In this document: in pieces, positions 37,714 through 47,126 of the stretch
How the letters are laid out: every line of letters starts with the position of its first letter
Numbering within the stretch: the stretch's first letter is position 1
DNA from: Fodinibius roseus
Lineage (GTDB): Bacteria; Bacteroidota; Rhodothermia; Balneolales; Balneolaceae
Direction of reading: 5' to 3'
Length of the DNA: 64,000 bases
NCBI RefSeq assembly: GCF_900129315.1
Contig: NZ_FQUS01000015.1
Coordinates: 62,001 to 126,000 of the forward strand
The notes under the pieces: model-generated
What the model was told of the DNA's origin: nothing
What the model saw: the letters and a program-made list of their open reading frames with translations, nothing else
The model's database searches: none
Translations under genes and position numbers: made by a program

Positions 37714-37920
37714 CTCCGGTTATTTGTTACGGGCTTATCCGTTAAACACTTCGTAACCTCCGAAAGATACACCTTCTTCAACGGAATGAATCAGCAATTC
37801 GTCCAACAGTATGGTCGCTGAAGGGTAAAGGTATGTTTATTTTATATTAATATTTGTTTTGTATATCCTATGTTAATACTTGCTCATTAGTCAAATTCAG
37901 GAACAGATAATAAATAAACC
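37714..37920. promoter_or_regulatory. Upstream region of the PhoX-type gene
   Basis: About 200 bp. TTTG at about 37853 and TAATACTTGC further down resemble the TTTG/TAnnTTTG promoter of Bacteroidetes, with a somewhat short spacer. Confidence 0.3.
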
Positions 37921-39315
37921 ATGTCGATTTCACGCAAACACTTTTTAAGGCAGGCCGGGGCCCTGACGCTTGGCTTTTCAGGATTACACATACTAAGCAG
38001 CTGCACGTCTTCGGGAGGAGTCACTGAGAAGCTGATAACCGATCCCTTTGGACCGTTACAGTCAGACCCTGCGGGACTTTTTAATTTGCCGGAAGGTTTT
38101 TCCTACAACATTATTTCTACTTTCGGCGATAAAATGGATGACGGCCTTTTGGTACCGCATCGCCCGGATGGCATGGCCACCTTCCCGGGACCTGACGGAC
38201 TTACTATCTTAATACGGAATCACGAAGTGAATGCAGCCAAGGGCGGAGCTGAGAGTGCGTTTGGTGAGAATTTTGCTCTGGCCGACCGGCTTGATCCCGA
38301 TGAGTTCTATGACCCGGGACAGGATAATAACCCGGGACAGGGCGGGACGACGACGGTGGTGTATGACACTGAAAACCAAAAGGTAGTCCGCGAGTTTCTA
38401 AGCCTGGCCGGTACCATCCGCAACTGTGCGGGGGGACCCACGCCCTGGAACAGCTGGTTGACTTGCGAAGAATTTGTCTCCAATCCCGATGATGTCTATG
38501 CCCGGCGGCATGGCTATGTATTTGAAGTACCGGCTACTTCTGAAATTGGCCGCGCACGCCCCATCCCGATCAAATCGATGGGACGCTTTAACCACGAGGC
38601 CGTGGCAGTGGACCCTGACAGTAATGCTATTTATTTGACCGAGGATGATTCGGAAGGGTTGCTTTATCGTTTTATTCCCGATACGCCGGGACAGCTGTTG
38701 AATGGCGGAACCCTGCAGGCCCTGGCAATTCGCGAACGTCCCGGGCTGGATACCCGCAACTGGGAGTCGCAAACGGTGGACGTGGGAGAGCAGCTGCAGA
38801 CCGAGTGGATTGACATGGAAGAGGTCGACAGTCCCGAGGACGATCTGCGGTACCGGGGATTTGAGGATGGAGCCGCCCGCTTTGCCCGCGGTGAAGGAAT
38901 GTGGTATGGCAATGATGCGGTCTATTTTGCCTGTACGAACGGCGGCCCTGAAGAACTGGGACAAATATGGAAATATACGCCGAGTGATTCCGAAGCTGCC
39001 CCTGGCGAGGCGGATCATCCCGGCACGCTTGAGCTTTTTGTAGAATCGATGGATAGCACCATCATTGAGAACGCCGATAATCTGACCGTAGCTCCCTGGG
39101 GCGATCTGATTGTCTGTGAGGATACCGGCGAAAAACAGGATTTGAATGGTATAACACCAGAGGGTAAAGTGTATAAGCTCGGCCGCAATGCCAAGTCAAA
39201 CTCAGAGCTGGCCGGCGCTACTTTTTCCCCCGATGGATCAACGTTGTTTATGAATATCCAGCATTCCGGCCTTACCATGGCGATAACGGGTCCCTGGCAA
39301 AAAGCGAGGGGTTGA
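37921..39315 (+). CDS. PhoX-type (DUF839) phosphatase, Tat-exported
   Basis: 464 residues. A Tat-like leader, SRKHFLRQAGALTLGFSGL, is followed by a Cys-containing site (HILSSCTSS) that could be lipidated. PhoX features include LIRNHEVN, NCAGGPTPWNSWLTCEE, GRFNHEAVAVDP, YLTEDDSEGLLYRF and a terminal DNLTVAPWGDLIVCED. PhoX enzymes are Ca/Fe-dependent phosphomonoesterases that release phosphate in the periplasm. Shorter than the classic PhoX, but the ligand motifs appear intact. A terminator-like hairpin follows. Confidence 0.85.
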   Translation: MSISRKHFLRQAGALTLGFSGLHILSSCTSSGGVTEKLITDPFGPLQSDPAGLFNLPEGFSYNIISTFGDKMDDGLLVPHRPDGMATFPGPDGLTILIRNHEVNAAKGGAESAFGENFALADRLDPDEFYDPGQDNNPGQGGTTTVVYDTENQKVVREFLSLAGTIRNCAGGPTPWNSWLTCEEFVSNPDDVYARRHGYVFEVPATSEIGRARPIPIKSMGRFNHEAVAVDPDSNAIYLTEDDSEGLLYRFIPDTPGQLLNGGTLQALAIRERPGLDTRNWESQTVDVGEQLQTEWIDMEEVDSPEDDLRYRGFEDGAARFARGEGMWYGNDAVYFACTNGGPEELGQIWKYTPSDSEAAPGEADHPGTLELFVESMDSTIIENADNLTVAPWGDLIVCEDTGEKQDLNGITPEGKVYKLGRNAKSNSELAGATFSPDGSTLFMNIQHSGLTMAITGPWQKARG

Positions 39316-39316
39316 C

Positions 39317-39352
39317 AAAAAAAGGCCTGCCCGATGATAGGACAGACCTTTG
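39317..39352. terminator. Bidirectional terminator-like hairpin
   Basis: AAAGGCCTGCCC and GGACAGACCTTT pair with two mismatches around GATGATA, between the convergent PhoX and DoxX genes. Preceded by an A-run, so more efficient for the minus-strand gene. Confidence 0.5.
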
Positions 39353-39375
39353 ATGATGGATTGAAAAACAGAGAT

Positions 39376-39753
39376 CTATTCGTTAAATCCTGAGCCCGTA
39401 TCGCTCGTAAACTGACCGGCAAGCACCCAGGCACCACCCGCCATAACGGTATCTTTCAGCAACATGGTCATCGCTGTTTGTCCCCCCTCTCCCAATACGC
39501 CGGGGAGATGAATGCTCAACACGAAGATAAGCAGCATAACCCCGAGCAGTATACAAGCCAGGCGTGCTTTTTTTTCAATCAGGATACTTATACATGCGGC
39601 TAACAATGCTATTCCCGTCAAGTAAACCCAAAAAACGCCACCGGGAATCGGAACCATTCCTGCCATTTGGCCTGCATTCATAAAGTGAAAGAGCCCAAAA
39701 ATACCAAATGGCAGTGCGAATAAATAACGACCTGCTTTTTCTATCATATCCAT
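39376..39753 (-). CDS. DoxX family membrane protein
   Basis: 125 residues with four hydrophobic helices (FALPFGIFGLFHFM, FWVYLTGIALLAACISIL, RLACILLGVMLLIFVLSI and the last LKDTVMAGGAWVLAGQF). The RYLFALPFGIFGLFHFMNA start fits DoxX/DoxD-like proteins. The role is poorly defined; relatives are tied to redox or quinone functions. Monocistronic, convergent with the PhoX-type gene. Confidence 0.82.
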   Translation of the reverse strand: MDMIEKAGRYLFALPFGIFGLFHFMNAGQMAGMVPIPGGVFWVYLTGIALLAACISILIEKKARLACILLGVMLLIFVLSIHLPGVLGEGGQTAMTMLLKDTVMAGGAWVLAGQFTSDTGSGFNE

Positions 39754-40236
39754 ACCCTCCTTTTATTAAAATTAAAATAACAAAGTAATATAGAGAAAAC
39801 TCATTTAATGTTAAACTATAGCTCCAAATGAATGAGCGAACGGACCGGTTCTTAAGGGTTGACCAATAGAAAACGGCTGACAGCTATATAATGGGTCCGC
39901 TACAACCCTATTGCAGCTTCGCACCGGTAGCGAAGAATAGTCTTGCAATACTGCAACACTGAAAAGAAAGGCTTGTCGGCAGTTGTTTTCCATTGGAAAA
40001 AAGAGTGTATATAATCCCCTTTATTAACCTGTAAAGAGCAATTCGCAATGGTTCTCAGGATTTTTTTGTTCTCATCTTCCTTTTTGGAACAGAAGTTGTA
40101 ACCACTACTACCAGCATGCGGTGGAAGGCAGTTGGAAGGTGATCTCCAGCGTAACAAGCATCAACGAAATTCACTGAAATCATTAGTCCATTTTAACAAA
40201 CCAGCAAGCACTAACCAAAAATAAACAGGTACTACC
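39754..40236. other. Divergent leader region with alternative hairpins
   Basis: About 480 bp between DoxX and the beta-barrel gene. At 39911-39956 TTGCAG can pair with CTGCAA around the CTTCGC/GCGAAG hairpin, or TTGCA at 39943 can pair with TGCAA at 39952. The two are mutually exclusive. No gene is seen. Confidence 0.35.
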
Positions 40237-41535
40237 ATGAAATCTTTCATACAATATACCTCACTATTCCTTCTCGGCTTCTTTATGATGGCGGGAAGCG
40301 CTTTTGCCCAGTTCGACCGGGAGATGCAGTATTATACCAATCCCGATCAGACCGGGCTAAACCAGTTTGAAGCTCCTTTCGAGACGGATGTCGAGTTTGA
40401 CGGGCTGAACGTTCGTATTGGCGGGGCGAATACGCTACAGTTCCAGGGTATTCGTCACGATAACAATGCCACTGATCAAAATGAGATTCCCGCTCTTTCC
40501 GAACTGGAATCCAATTTCAATCTCGCAACGTCGAATTTAGATCTTGATGTGGCCCTTGGGGACGGACTTCGCATGCACTTGCGGACCTACCTGACTTCGC
40601 AGCACCACACGGAAGCGTATGTCAAGAGTGGCTATATGCAGGTCGATCGTCTTGATTTCATTCAGGAAGGGTTGCTTTCCGGCCTTATGGACAAGGTGCG
40701 CATTAAAGTGGGTCACATGGAGCTCAACTACGGCGACAACCACTTCAGAAGAACCGATAACGCATTTGCCATTCACAACCCGTTTGTAGGAAACTATATC
40801 ATGGATTCCTTTACTACGGAAGTAGCCGGTGAGGTCTATTACTACAATAAGGGTCTGCTTGCCATGGTCGGCCTGAGCAACGGGAAACTGAATCAGAGCG
40901 TTGTTGCCAGTGATATAAAAACCCATGGTACCGTCTATGGCAAACTGGGATATGAAAAGAAGATGGGCGATGTCATACACCTTCGTTTGACGGGATCCAT
41001 TCTTAATGTATCCAACTCTCCCTCGATCTACCTGTACTCCGGAGACCGCGCGGGCTCCCGCTACTACAGTGTAATGGATGATGGTTTTCGTTCCGGACGT
41101 TTTGCTCCCAGCTTTACACCTCCACGAGGTGCTGATCCTGCTGCAGGAGAGATGACGGCTATTATGATTAATCCCTTTGTAAAATTCCAGGGACTGGAGT
41201 TCTACGGTGTATATGAAAACACATCTGGCAAAATAAAAGACGGTGTCGATGATACACGCACATTTAATCAGTATGGGGCAGAGCTGCTCTATCGTTTCGG
41301 CGCCAATGATGATTTTTACCTGGGCGGCCGCTATAACCTGGTAGACGGGGAATCCGTTAGCGGAGATATCGAAATCGATCGCTTCAACATAGGCGGCGGC
41401 TGGTTCCTGACGAAAAACGTGTTGGCCAAGCTGGAGTATGTGAAGCAAACCTATGACGGAGATGGTTTTGCCGGTACCAAGTATGACGGTGGCGAATTTG
41501 ACGGGGTCATGCTCGAAGCCGTTATCAGTTTCTAA
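40237..41535 (+). CDS. Outer-membrane beta-barrel (porin-like) protein
   Basis: 432 residues. A clear signal peptide ends at SAFAQF (about residue 24). The rest alternates as beta strands, with many aromatic residues and the terminal strand GVMLEAVISF, as in outer-membrane proteins. No plug or TonB box, so a porin or passive channel is likely. No exact family is recognised; a resemblance to phosphate- or pyrophosphate-selective porins is possible but unsupported. It has a strong terminator and stands alone. Confidence 0.72.
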   Translation: MKSFIQYTSLFLLGFFMMAGSAFAQFDREMQYYTNPDQTGLNQFEAPFETDVEFDGLNVRIGGANTLQFQGIRHDNNATDQNEIPALSELESNFNLATSNLDLDVALGDGLRMHLRTYLTSQHHTEAYVKSGYMQVDRLDFIQEGLLSGLMDKVRIKVGHMELNYGDNHFRRTDNAFAIHNPFVGNYIMDSFTTEVAGEVYYYNKGLLAMVGLSNGKLNQSVVASDIKTHGTVYGKLGYEKKMGDVIHLRLTGSILNVSNSPSIYLYSGDRAGSRYYSVMDDGFRSGRFAPSFTPPRGADPAAGEMTAIMINPFVKFQGLEFYGVYENTSGKIKDGVDDTRTFNQYGAELLYRFGANDDFYLGGRYNLVDGESVSGDIEIDRFNIGGGWFLTKNVLAKLEYVKQTYDGDGFAGTKYDGGEFDGVMLEAVISF

Positions 41536-41570
41536 TGTAGCCCTGACTATTCCCTATCCCTAATCCCTTC

Positions 41571-41608
41571 AACGGTGTCGCCATGATATGGCGGCACCGT
41601 TTTTTTTA
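41571..41608 (+). terminator. Strong Rho-independent terminator
   Basis: AACGGTGTCGCC and GGCGGCACCGTT pair over 12 bp (one G-T) around ATGATAT, followed by eight T. It lies 35 bp after the porin-like gene. Confidence 0.85.
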
Positions 41609-41832
41609 TTGCAATAGCGTCCCCTGACACGATTGTGTCCCCTTCAGTCATTCCTCAAGAGGATAGATAACAGCATTTAAAGCATCAACTGAAAAAGAGG
41701 CCGGAATCCCGTGAATCGTACGACCGCAGGTTGTGGAAATATTCTATTATAACCTGTATCTATTCAATTCAAGCCTTCAGAACATTGAAGTGGATATCGT
41801 TGCCAGGCCTGTTAGAAATACGGCTTATTGTA

Positions 41833-41965
41833 GAGGCCTTTACAAAACCGTTCCTTTGCCCGGTGTCGGCGTTATCGGTCGGTTGAAATGCTTACATATG
41901 GGGTATATGCTGCGATTCCAACCTCCCCCTGGCAATAATTAATTCCCTTATTTTTTAAACCCCTC
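41833..41965 (+). repeat. MITE-like element, subfamily II, with 5-bp target duplication
   Basis: Ends GAGGCCTTTACAAAACCG and, in reverse complement, GAGGGGTTTAAAAAATAAGG. TTGTA occurs directly on both sides (41828-41832 and 41966-41970). The interior resembles the copy at 50819. It lies between the porin-like and NmrA-like genes, with the right end towards the latter. Confidence 0.7.
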
Positions 41966-42110
41966 TTGTAGTTAAAATTGATAAAAACCATGACCGGACC
42001 GCCCGGAGGATATATTTTGTTTAGGCAACGTGAAACGTGAAGAATAAAACAACCCACTTTTCGCTCATAACATATAAAAGCTGAATTTGTAATATAAAAT
42101 ACATTTCACT

Positions 42111-42971
42111 ATGATACTCATAACCGGAGCAAACGGACATCTGGGGTCCCAAGCGATTGACGTATTGCTGGAAAATAATCCCGATAAAGAGATAGCGGGA
42201 CTCGTGCGAAGTGCGGAAAAAGGAGCTGAGCTGAAAGAGAAGGGCGTTGAGCTGAGAATCGGGGATTATTCAGATTACCCATCGATTCAGAAAGCGATGC
42301 AGGGAATCGACCGGGTATTGCTCATCTCCTCAAGTTCAATGGAAGGCCGGGCTAACCAGCACAGCAACGTCATAGAGGCTGCCAGAGAAGCCGATGTGCA
42401 ACAACTGTACTATACCAGCATGCTACAGGCCGATAAGAAATTGAGCCCCCTTTCCCTGGATCACGCCAAGACGGAAGAACTTATTAAGGAGTCGGGTCTT
42501 GCCTACAGTATTTTCAGACATACTTTTTATACCGAATTTCTACCCTTCTTTTGGGGGAATGCTCCCGAAACAGGAGAATGGGCGTTCCCTTCGAGAGGAC
42601 AAAAGATAAACCTGGCGTACCGCAGCGAGATGGCCGAGGCCCTGGCGAGAGGACTTGCTGATCCTGAACAGCATGTAAATGAGACCTATGAAATAACGTC
42701 GTCGGAGGCGTACACGCTCGAAGAGCTTGCAGGAATGCTGAGTAAAGCTACAGGCAAGGATATAACATACACCGATATCAGTATTTCGGACCTCGAAAAT
42801 ACGCTGGAAGAGATCGGCCTGCCCGAAGAACAGATCGCTATGAGTGTGATGACGGCCACCACTTTTGTCAATGGAGCGCTCAACTTTGCTTTTGACGATA
42901 TGGAAAAGCTGCTGGGACGTAAACCTACCGGCATTGAAACCTTTATAGAGGAATTCATCAGCCAGCAATAA
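42111..42971 (+). CDS. NmrA-like NAD(P)H-binding SDR (QorB-type)
   Basis: 286 residues. The N-terminal cofactor loop is ITGANGHLGSQAID (residues 4-17), then ELRIGDYSD and VLLISSSSMEGRANQHSNVIEAAREADVQQLYYTS, as in atypical extended SDRs of the NmrA/QorB type. No Tyr-Lys catalytic pair is visible. Such proteins reduce quinones or sense NAD(P). The next gene, convergent, is a quinone reductase of a different fold. Confidence 0.9.
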   Translation: MILITGANGHLGSQAIDVLLENNPDKEIAGLVRSAEKGAELKEKGVELRIGDYSDYPSIQKAMQGIDRVLLISSSSMEGRANQHSNVIEAAREADVQQLYYTSMLQADKKLSPLSLDHAKTEELIKESGLAYSIFRHTFYTEFLPFFWGNAPETGEWAFPSRGQKINLAYRSEMAEALARGLADPEQHVNETYEITSSEAYTLEELAGMLSKATGKDITYTDISISDLENTLEEIGLPEEQIAMSVMTATTFVNGALNFAFDDMEKLLGRKPTGIETFIEEFISQQ

Positions 42972-43030
42972 TAACCACTCACATTCAAGAGCGACGCTGA
43001 AGCGCAGGGATGTCCGGGGATGGTTTATAA

Positions 43031-43981
43031 TCAGGGCGTAATAACTGTTTTGCCCCGGGTATGAAGAGATTCGATTTCCCGGATAGCTTCAGCGGTGTCC
43101 CCCAGGTCAAATGTTCTGGAAACGGGCATTGTAATGCCCTCTTTATCGACCAGTTCCCGAAGGTGTTTCAGTTGCCTTGCATTCGGCTCTACAAACACAT
43201 ACCGGAAGCTGATATCGTCACGGACCCCGGGCTGGCTGTTCGTAATGGAAACAAGCTGTCCCCCGCTTTTGAGCGTATCGATACTTTGACCCAGGGAATC
43301 GCCCCGGGAACAGTGAAAGATAAAATCAATATCCTCCCTGACTATGGCACGGACCGCTTCTCCAATATTACCGGCCGTATAGTCAATCGTTTCATCCGCA
43401 CCGAGCTCTTTCATGTACGCCTGGTTGCGTTCGCTTGCGACCCCGATGACGATGGCACCGGCGGTTTTGGCCAGCTGTATGGCCATGGTTCCGACTCCGC
43501 CGGAAGCACCAAGTATCAACAGCGTATCACCTTCGCTGAGATCTCCGGCCTGGAAAAGTGCCTGGTAGGCCGTAAGTCCAACGAGGGGAATCCCGCCGGC
43601 TTCGGTCATCGTTATCGTTCCGGGGCGTCGGGCAAGATAGCACTCAGGCAGGGCCACATATTCAGCGAATGTACCATGTTGTACCGTGGGCCTGCGCGCA
43701 TAGGCATAGACCTCATCTCCAGCGTCGAACCGGCGGGCCGCATGACCCCGTTCTTCCACCACGCCGGCAAGGTCCCAGCCTGGGATGACCGGGAATTTGG
43801 CCGGTACGGCCTGCTGCAGCATACCCCGGGCTACGGCGGCGTCCACGGGATTTACGCCCGCTGCTCTCACACGGACCAGCACTTCCCCCTCTCCGGCTTC
43901 AGGGCGTTCCAGCGTGCCGGTTTTAATCTGGTCTAATTCTCCGAATTTCTCAAAGTAAGATGCCCTCATTGATGTACTCAT
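43031..43981 (-). CDS. NADPH:quinone reductase-like MDR/zinc-free alcohol dehydrogenase family protein
   Basis: 316 residues from the ATG at 43981. A TTG at 43990 and an ATG at 43969 are alternatives. GroES-like N-terminal half (EVLVRVRAAGVNPVDAAVARG, PVIPGWDLAGVVEERG), then the nucleotide-binding motif LLILGASGGVGTMAIQLAK. It lacks the zinc-binding Cys cluster, so it is of the quinone oxidoreductase type. A MITE-like element begins at 44001, only about 20 bp upstream, so its transcription must start in or beyond that element. Confidence 0.93.
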   Translation of the reverse strand: MSTSMRASYFEKFGELDQIKTGTLERPEAGEGEVLVRVRAAGVNPVDAAVARGMLQQAVPAKFPVIPGWDLAGVVEERGHAARRFDAGDEVYAYARRPTVQHGTFAEYVALPECYLARRPGTITMTEAGGIPLVGLTAYQALFQAGDLSEGDTLLILGASGGVGTMAIQLAKTAGAIVIGVASERNQAYMKELGADETIDYTAGNIGEAVRAIVREDIDFIFHCSRGDSLGQSIDTLKSGGQLVSITNSQPGVRDDISFRYVFVEPNARQLKHLRELVDKEGITMPVSRTFDLGDTAEAIREIESLHTRGKTVITP

Positions 43982-44000
43982 AATTGTCAATTGTTTTTAT

Positions 44001-44152
44001 GGAGATTTTGTAAAACCGTTCCTCTGGCCATTTTTTGGTATTTTCGCGTATTGAATATTCTCATAGATGCTTAACCCGGATTATTCACGAAATAATAACA
44101 ATTAAAGATTATCCCATTGATTTTGACCGGAACTCCTGGTTTTTGAGAGTCC
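44001..44152 (+). repeat. MITE-like element, subfamily I, 152 bp
   Basis: Left end GGAGATTTTGTAAAACCG, right end GGTTTTTGAGAGTCC. TTTTAT flanks it on both sides (43995-44000 and 44153-44158). The left end faces the quinone reductase start codon. Contains the conserved stretch that reads TATTTCGTGAATAATCC on the minus strand. Confidence 0.75.
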
Positions 44153-44580
44153 TTTTATATGACCATTTGAATAATATCATAATGTAGAACGTCATATGGG
44201 TCAGATACGTTTCGGTTTTATTCTTTAGAGGCAAGCATCCGGGGAGTGTTATATAATATGAGGCCTGAATTTGTCCTAAACAGCTCCGGCCGGAGAACAA
44301 ATGCAATCCTGGCCACTCATAAAATATCCCTTCCTTTAAGGTAAAAGAAAACTATTTCTTTGCCGGGGATTTCCTTTGGCAGGCTGTCCTGCGGAGAAAG
44401 AAGACACTGATTCAGTCCGGCCCGGCGCCTGAACGGTGTGTCTGTTAATTATGCAGGCGGAAGAAAAAGTATAGAACTTGGCGTGTCAGACGGCGGCAGC
44501 CTCAGCGGCTATGGTATGCCCTTTTAAAGATGCGTTAGGACCGGGCGTCCGGCTTTTGGGTTCGGTTTGGAAATGAATTT
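44153..44580. other. Gap without recognised gene
   Basis: About 430 bp downstream of the orphan receiver gene. Only short hairpins are visible (GCAGGCTGTCCTGC at 44383-44397). Confidence 0.3.
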
Positions 44581-44949
44581 TTATAATGAAGCAGGTTCCG
44601 TTAAGCGATTGACCAGTTCGATCAGTTCATCAAAATCGAGGGGCTTGAGGATGATTCCATCCGTGTTGTCCATCAGGACAAGCTGGATGCTCTCCAGTGC
44701 TGCATACGAACTGATAACAACCATTTTAATCGAGGGATATTGCTCCTTGATGATTGTTGGCAGCCTGGTTTTAATAGCCAGCTGGCTATCAATTATAATA
44801 GCGTTGATCTCTTCGTTATCGAGTATTTTTAATATTTCCGACTTGCTGGAACCGGAGAAACACCGATAGCCCTCGTCGCTCATGATTAACTGAAGCGATT
44901 CTCTGACTGCTTCTTCCTGATCTGCAATAAGAATGGCCCGCGATTGCAT
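44581..44949 (-). CDS. Stand-alone response-regulator receiver protein
   Basis: 122 residues from the ATG at 44949; the frame runs to 45042 but the extension is not domain-like. A complete receiver: D10-Q11-E12 acid pocket (the second Asp is Gln), phospho-acceptor D54, S80 and K102. No output domain. Much of it matches the receiver of the NtrC-type regulator at 47127-48494 (RESLQLI, DEGYRC, ILKPLDFDEL), so it looks like a diverged duplicate. It may compete for the same kinase. Confidence 0.82.
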   Translation of the reverse strand: MQSRAILIADQEEAVRESLQLIMSDEGYRCFSGSSKSEILKILDNEEINAIIIDSQLAIKTRLPTIIKEQYPSIKMVVISSYAALESIQLVLMDNTDGIILKPLDFDELIELVNRLTEPASL

Positions 44950-45703
44950 CGTTTGTTTGTATTTTTTGAATGTTATAATAAAATAAGTACGCTGCTGCAT
45001 CGATTGCGATTGGTTTAAACAACCTGTTCTGCGTGCTGCCACAGCGATAACTGAAGACGAAGACGGTAGAGAAACATGTTGACCCTTACGAATTTAACAG
45101 GTCACGGTTATTTATTTTTACCCACTCGAAGCGTTATGCTACTTTATATCAATGCAATTAACAGACCAGTTTTCTGATTTGGGAATGTTAATTTGATATT
45201 TTTCGTCCGGTACGCTACGGCTGAGCATTACCGGCACTCTGCATAAGTAAAAATGGAAAAACGATAATCCCATTAATGGCAATGAATGATCGTTATTTTA
45301 GAAAATGAATTGGATGTAGCCTTGTGGTACCGGTGAAATGGGTCCCTGTACTGCAAGCCCCCCATCAACTGTCTTAGTGCAGGGATACACTGCTCGCCGC
45401 ACTTCCGGAGATTTGTTTTGGATACAGTTGAATTTTCAGGTGAAAATTCAGGACAAGAGCAGAGACATTCCGTTTAACCCCTTGTGGGTATTGCATAGCT
45501 GCAACGAACGCTTAGGCTGTAGCTTGCATGTCTGCAATCTTTTTTTAGCCACAGAGTGGCATGCTTTAGACGTCTCCTGCAGGAAAATCACCCATATGCG
45601 TCGCTGAGTTATTTTTTAATTATAAGTTTTGTGATAAGCATTCTTTGGAACGATGATTGCACTATTAAGTACTGAAACCATTTAACAATAAAATGAGGTT
45701 ATT
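44950..45703. other. Long gap upstream of the YceI operon
   Basis: About 750 bp. Imperfect hairpins only: CCGGTA...TACCGG at 45211-45232 and CCCTGTACTGCAAG / CTTAGTGCAGGG at 45342-45381. An 89-codon frame at 45338 looks non-coding. No sigma-54 promoter of standard spacing was found. Confidence 0.35.
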
Positions 45704-46303
45704 ATGAAATCGTTGCTATTATCACTGTTACTGTTCCTGTTTGTATTCAGCGGAAGTGTAACTGCACAATCTTCCAATTATGAGTTGCTCGAGAAAAGTA
45801 CCATGCAGGTTGACGGCACGTCCACTATTCACGACTGGACAGCCGACGTTGAAGAAATTAATATTGATGTTGATTTTAATACATCCGCTCTTACGGCGGA
45901 ATCTGAAGAAAATCCCGTTCCATCACTTACCCTTACGGTCCCGGTTGAAAGTTTGGAAAGTGGCAAGGGACGAATGAATGGCAAGATCTATGATGCCCTT
46001 AAGAAAGACGATCATCCGAACATCACGTTTGAACTTTCATCGGCCGAAGTATCGGAAGGCTCTTCATCAGCATCTTCCTTTACCCTTAATACGACCGGTA
46101 CGCTCACCATTGCCGGTGTCAGTGAAGAAATAAACTTTCCGGTAGAAGGAAGTGTTATAGAGGATGGAGTCTATACCTTTACCGGCAGTTATGAACTCAA
46201 CATGGAAGACTATGAAGTTGATCCGCCGTCTGCTATGTTCGGTACCATAAAGAGTGGTGAAATGGTTACGATCTCCTTTGAACTCTTTTTTTCTGAACAA
46301 TAA
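45704..46303 (+). CDS. YceI family periplasmic protein, copy 1
   Basis: 199 residues. Signal peptide (about 1-21, ending SVTAQSS). YceI lipocalin-like fold: MQVDGTSTIHDWTADVEEIN, VPVESLESGKGRMNGKIYDAL, HPNITFEL, GTLTIAGVSEEINFPVEG and YELNMEDYEVDPPSAMFG. Such proteins bind isoprenoid chains, possibly quinones. A second YceI gene follows 13 bp later, so the two form an operon. Confidence 0.94.
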   Translation: MKSLLLSLLLFLFVFSGSVTAQSSNYELLEKSTMQVDGTSTIHDWTADVEEINIDVDFNTSALTAESEENPVPSLTLTVPVESLESGKGRMNGKIYDALKKDDHPNITFELSSAEVSEGSSSASSFTLNTTGTLTIAGVSEEINFPVEGSVIEDGVYTFTGSYELNMEDYEVDPPSAMFGTIKSGEMVTISFELFFSEQ

Positions 46304-46316
46304 GTGAATAATTCGT

Positions 46317-47105
46317 ATGCTGATGTTGCGCCTCGCGCTATATATCCCGGCTGGAATCATGCGCACCCTTCAAAGAATGGGTGGCATGATTTTACTGGTG
46401 ATGCTGATCCTCCCCTCGCAGGGTACGGCGCAGCCTCTCCCCGGAAATATCTCTATTGATGAAGGCGGGGAGCTTTGGATTGAAGGCACGGCCGGCCCGG
46501 TCGACTTTAGCTGTGAGGCCGAGGAGCTGTCGGGCAGAGGAAATATTGAAAATACGGCGGATCCCGCATCAACCGTACAAGGAGGAGGCCAAGTCGCTAT
46601 TTCCGTATCTCTGCCGGTTGCCTCTCTCAACTGCGGCAAGCGCAAGATGAACAGGGACATGTATGAAGCCCTGAAGCAGGATCAGTTTCCGGTTATCAGG
46701 TATCGCCTGCTCAATGCCTCGCTGGTAGAAGAGCCTGGCGAATCTGTTGCCAAGGGTGATGACTGGATGACCATTCGCACCCGGGGCGTGATGGAAATTG
46801 CCGGGGTACGGGATACGACGACCTTCCTGGTACAGGGCAGAATCCATGACAATAACAAATTTCATGTGAAAGGCCGGAAAGAAGTTCACATGGATACGTA
46901 CGATATCGAGCCTCCCAGTACGATGTTTGGCCTTATCCGCGCAAAAAAAACGTTGATGGTTTTCTTTGATGTCACCGTAACGCTCACGGGTAGGAATGAT
47001 CAGGCAGCAACGATGATTTTGATCCCGGTTAAAAATCCGGGTAATGATATAGATCAGAAGGCAGAAGGCAGCCGTCCGTCCGAAATTTTCAATGTCTTAC
47101 CGTAA
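46317..47105 (+). CDS. YceI family periplasmic protein, copy 2
   Basis: 262 residues, or 248 if it starts at 46359, where MRTLQRMGGMILLVML makes a more regular signal peptide. The YceI fold is diverged: ISIDEGGELWIEGTAGPVDF, KRKMNRDMYEALKQDQFPVI, VMEIAGVRDTTTFLVQG and VHMDTYDIEPPSTMFGLIR. It has two cysteines in the mature part (DFSCEAEEL and SLNCGKRKMN), absent from copy 1, that could form a disulfide. Tandem partner of copy 1. Confidence 0.88.
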   Translation: MLMLRLALYIPAGIMRTLQRMGGMILLVMLILPSQGTAQPLPGNISIDEGGELWIEGTAGPVDFSCEAEELSGRGNIENTADPASTVQGGGQVAISVSLPVASLNCGKRKMNRDMYEALKQDQFPVIRYRLLNASLVEEPGESVAKGDDWMTIRTRGVMEIAGVRDTTTFLVQGRIHDNNKFHVKGRKEVHMDTYDIEPPSTMFGLIRAKKTLMVFFDVTVTLTGRNDQAATMILIPVKNPGNDIDQKAEGSRPSEIFNVLP

Positions 47106-47126
47106 AAAGTAATGCCGGCAACCTGT

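Noticed and set aside
45338-45607. 89-codon open frame
   Set aside because: Odd composition, no start-site signal and overlap with hairpin-forming sequence; probably chance.
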